Source: Streptomyces canus (GTDB taxonomy: Bacteria; Actinomycetota; Actinomycetes; Streptomycetales; Streptomycetaceae). From it: a DNA stretch of 64,000 nucleotides. Below are positions 62,052 to 64,000 of this stretch, in pieces (the stretch's first letter is position 1; the number at the start of each line of letters is the position of its first letter). Where the stretch lies: assembly GCF_001514145.1 (NCBI RefSeq), contig NZ_KQ948678.1, positions 62,001 to 126,000 on the forward strand, written 5' to 3'. The notes under the pieces were generated by a model. That model worked only from the letters and a program-made list of their open reading frames with translations. It was not told the DNA's origin and searched no databases. The translations under genes were made by a program, and so were the position numbers.

Positions 62052-63416
62052 ATGACCAACGTTCGGCTCCCCCTCCGCGCACTCGTCCCGTTCGCCGCCG
62101 GTTCGATCGGCATGGGCATCTGGGTCACCGTGCCCGGCATCTTCCTGCTGTACTTCCTGACCGATGTGCTGGCCGTGCGGCCGGACGCGGCCGGCCTCGC
62201 GCTGCTCCTGCCGAATGTCGCCAATGTCGTGCTGCACCCGTGGGTGGGCCGGATCTCCGATGCCAACCTGGCCACCATCGGTCACCGCCGGCAACTGATG
62301 TCGGTCGGCTGCGTTGTGGTGCTCGCCTTCGTGGCCATGTTCGCCGTGCCGTCGGACCTGCACGGGACAACCGCTGCGATATGGGTCGCGGTGGCGCTGG
62401 TCACCGGCAACCTGCTCTACTCGTGCTACCAGGTCTCCTATCTCGCCACACCGGCCGACCTGGGCATCGGTTACCACGAGCGGACCCGCCTCATGGGCTA
62501 CCGCAGTGTCGTGATCACCGTGAGCGTCCTGCTCGCCGGAGTGGCCGCGCCGGTGGTCGCCGGCGACGATCCGGGCGTCGGCGCCTATACGAGAATGGCT
62601 CTGTGGCTCGGCGCGGTCATGTTCGCGGCGATGCTGGTCGGCATCACCGGCGTCGCGCATCTCAACCGGGCCGCGCCGGGCACCCCGGCCGGGCCCGGGC
62701 GCCGGGGCGGGCTGGTGGTGGCGCTGCGCGACCGGCAGTTCCGTGCGCTGACCGCGTCGTATCTGACCGTCGGGATCACGATGCACCTGGTACTGGCCGC
62801 CATGCCGTACTTCGCCGAGTACGAGCTGGGCCGCTCCGCGCTCACGACCGTGCTTATCGCGGCGTTCATGGGGCCGGCGGTCCTGACCACGCCCCTGTGG
62901 GTACTGGTGGCCCGGCGTCTCGGCAAGCAGCGCAGCCTGCTCGCCGCCCAGGCCGCGTTCGTGGGCGGTTCGCTGGTGCTGGCCCTGGGCGCCGCGGCCG
63001 GTCTGCCGCTGCTGATCGCAGCCGTGGCCGTGCTGGGCGTCGCGTTCGCCGCGATGCAATTGATGCCGCTGTCGATGGTGCCCGACGTCATCGCCGCCGC
63101 CGGGCCGGCCGGTGCCGCCGGCGCGGGCAGCTACACCGGCGTGTGGACCGCCGCCGAGGCCACCGGCGGCGCGTTGGGGCCGTACGTGTACTCGGCCTGC
63201 CTGGCCGCGGGCGGGTTCGTGGCCAGTGGCGCGGGTGAGCACACCACGCAGTCTCCCGGCGCGCTGGCGGCCGTCCGCTATGGCTTCACCTTGGTGCCAG
63301 CCGTCCTCATGACGATCGCCATCGTGCTGCAACGCCGGTACACCTTGGACAAGCGCGCCCACCCTGCGGCGCCGAGTGCCGTCGCCCAGGAAAAGGCGGA
63401 GGGGCAACGGAACTAA
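62052..63416 (+). CDS. MFS/GPH-type transporter
   Basis: 454 residues, 12 membrane helices in two halves. N-half: LVPFAAGSIGMGIWVTVPGIFLLYFLTDVL and VLHPWVGRISDANLATIGHRRQLM, the GPH-type loop D-x5-G-x-R-R between helices 2 and 3. C-half: GLVVALRDRQFRALTASYLT, GITMHLVLAAMPYFAEY and VLGVAFAAMQLMPLSMVPDVIAA. Members are glycoside/sugar cation symporters or exporters. Located 52 nt after the aminotransferase gene with GGAAGG before the ATG, likely co-transcribed; it may export the cluster's product or import a precursor. Confidence 0.85.
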   Translation: MTNVRLPLRALVPFAAGSIGMGIWVTVPGIFLLYFLTDVLAVRPDAAGLALLLPNVANVVLHPWVGRISDANLATIGHRRQLMSVGCVVVLAFVAMFAVPSDLHGTTAAIWVAVALVTGNLLYSCYQVSYLATPADLGIGYHERTRLMGYRSVVITVSVLLAGVAAPVVAGDDPGVGAYTRMALWLGAVMFAAMLVGITGVAHLNRAAPGTPAGPGRRGGLVVALRDRQFRALTASYLTVGITMHLVLAAMPYFAEYELGRSALTTVLIAAFMGPAVLTTPLWVLVARRLGKQRSLLAAQAAFVGGSLVLALGAAAGLPLLIAAVAVLGVAFAAMQLMPLSMVPDVIAAAGPAGAAGAGSYTGVWTAAEATGGALGPYVYSACLAAGGFVASGAGEHTTQSPGALAAVRYGFTLVPAVLMTIAIVLQRRYTLDKRAHPAAPSAVAQEKAEGQRN

Positions 63417-63559
63417 TGGTGAAGCGGCTCCTGTAGGGCCCCGGATTTCCGTTCAGTGCTCGTCAAGTAACCGGTCCTGCGTTCATCAGCGAGGACACCG
63501 GATACCGAAGTAGATATCGACGACGACAACGTGCCGGGCGCTGCGACCCGGCCCAGCAG

Positions 63560-64000
63560 GAGGGCCCCCTTCGGCGCGATCTGCGGCTGATGGCGGCCGG
63601 GATGCTCGCGATGATGACCGCGCTCCACGGTGACACCGACGCGGCGCTGGCCTTGCTCGACACGATGGAGGCCGCCGCGGGGGACGATCCCTACGTGATC
63701 ACGGTCTGGGCGACCTACTCCGCACGGGTCGCCGCGTTGATCGGCGCCCCCGTGCGGGCACGTCGCGGGGCTGAGCGCGGGATCGCCGCGGACCCCGCGT
63801 TCTCGTTCGGCTTACTCGGCGACTACCTGCGGCTGGTCCGGTGCTGGGCACGAGCCGTGACCGGCGGGGATCCGGTCGGCGTAGCCGTGGAGGCGCACGA
63901 CCTGATCGTCGCGTCGCTCTCCGAGCCGCCACGCTCGGGCCTGGCCACCTGGTACGGGCTCCTCGGCGAGATGTGGCCGGCGGCGGGAAAGCTGGACGAG
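63560..64000 (+). pseudogene. C-terminal remnant of a third SARP-AAA regulator (runs off edge)
   Basis: The frame GPLRRDLRLMAAGMLAMMTAL, HGDTDAALALLDTMEAA, then RLVRCWARAVTGGDPVGVAV and WYGLLGEMWPAAGKLDE matches the TPR-like C-terminal part of the 57634 protein (TPLRRD, VMTALHGDADTALAFVDT, QFWCWARALTGEDPAG, YALIAEMWLAAGSPD). The SARP, BTAD and AAA parts are absent upstream, where the MFS gene ends at 63416. An in-frame TTA codon lies at 63812. The rest lies past the window end. Confidence 0.65.

Overview
The window is very GC-rich, with Streptomyces-type coding statistics, GTG starts, 4-nt stop/start overlaps, rare TTA codons, SARP/LuxR-like regulators and many actinobacterial families. It is most likely accessory or arm-proximal DNA of a Streptomyces chromosome. 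No identity search was run; all calls come from reading motifs and family signatures.

Region 1 (1-2.3 kb): a partial LysR regulator and a complete NAD-dependent formate dehydrogenase, then a 3' tRNA fragment with its own terminator, which looks like an integration (att) scar. Region 2 (2.3-19 kb): a cell-envelope and signalling block. It has three paralogous COG4705-type membrane proteins, each preceded by an 11-bp-period direct repeat, two two-component systems, and an operon DedA - PAP2 - PAP2 - response regulator - histidine kinase. It also has a glycosyltransferase/polysaccharide-deacetylase pair, an LPG-synthase-TM-type flippase and a BlaI-type repressor with an M56 metallopeptidase. Four CTAC-N5-GTAG palindromes sit in front of these units and suggest one BlaI-controlled envelope-stress regulon.

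Region 3 (19-25 kb): gene fragments followed by a decayed Tn7/Tn5053-like transposon. It has a DDE transposase, two AAA+ ATPases, and a large protein with a CxxC zinc finger and a PD-(D/E)XK-like motif, all frameshifted. Region 4 (25-36 kb): membrane proteins of unknown function, including a TTA-containing membrane protein plus beta-propeller pair and an XRE-type membrane sensor that shares its extracytoplasmic domain. There is also a secreted protein with an internal duplication, a 12-residue-repeat membrane protein, and many IS and gene remnants.

Region 5 (36-48 kb): an IS630 element, then a trypsin-nSTAND-propeller protein with its Trypco1-like partner, and a membrane-anchored NB-ARC/WD40 protein with nearly identical WD repeats, together resembling the NTPase-based conflict systems of multicellular bacteria. 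An IS256 element follows. Region 6 (48-64 kb): a possible specialised-metabolism cluster. Two full SARP-AAA regulators and the remnant of a third surround two DUF4188 genes (one with a nonsense codon), a 2TM protein, an alpha/beta hydrolase, an unusual fusion oxidoreductase (CrtI/retinol-saturase-like + ferredoxin reductase + 2Fe-2S ferredoxin), a PLP aminotransferase and an MFS/GPH transporter. An identical 18-bp motif precedes the intact DUF4188 gene and the fusion gene.
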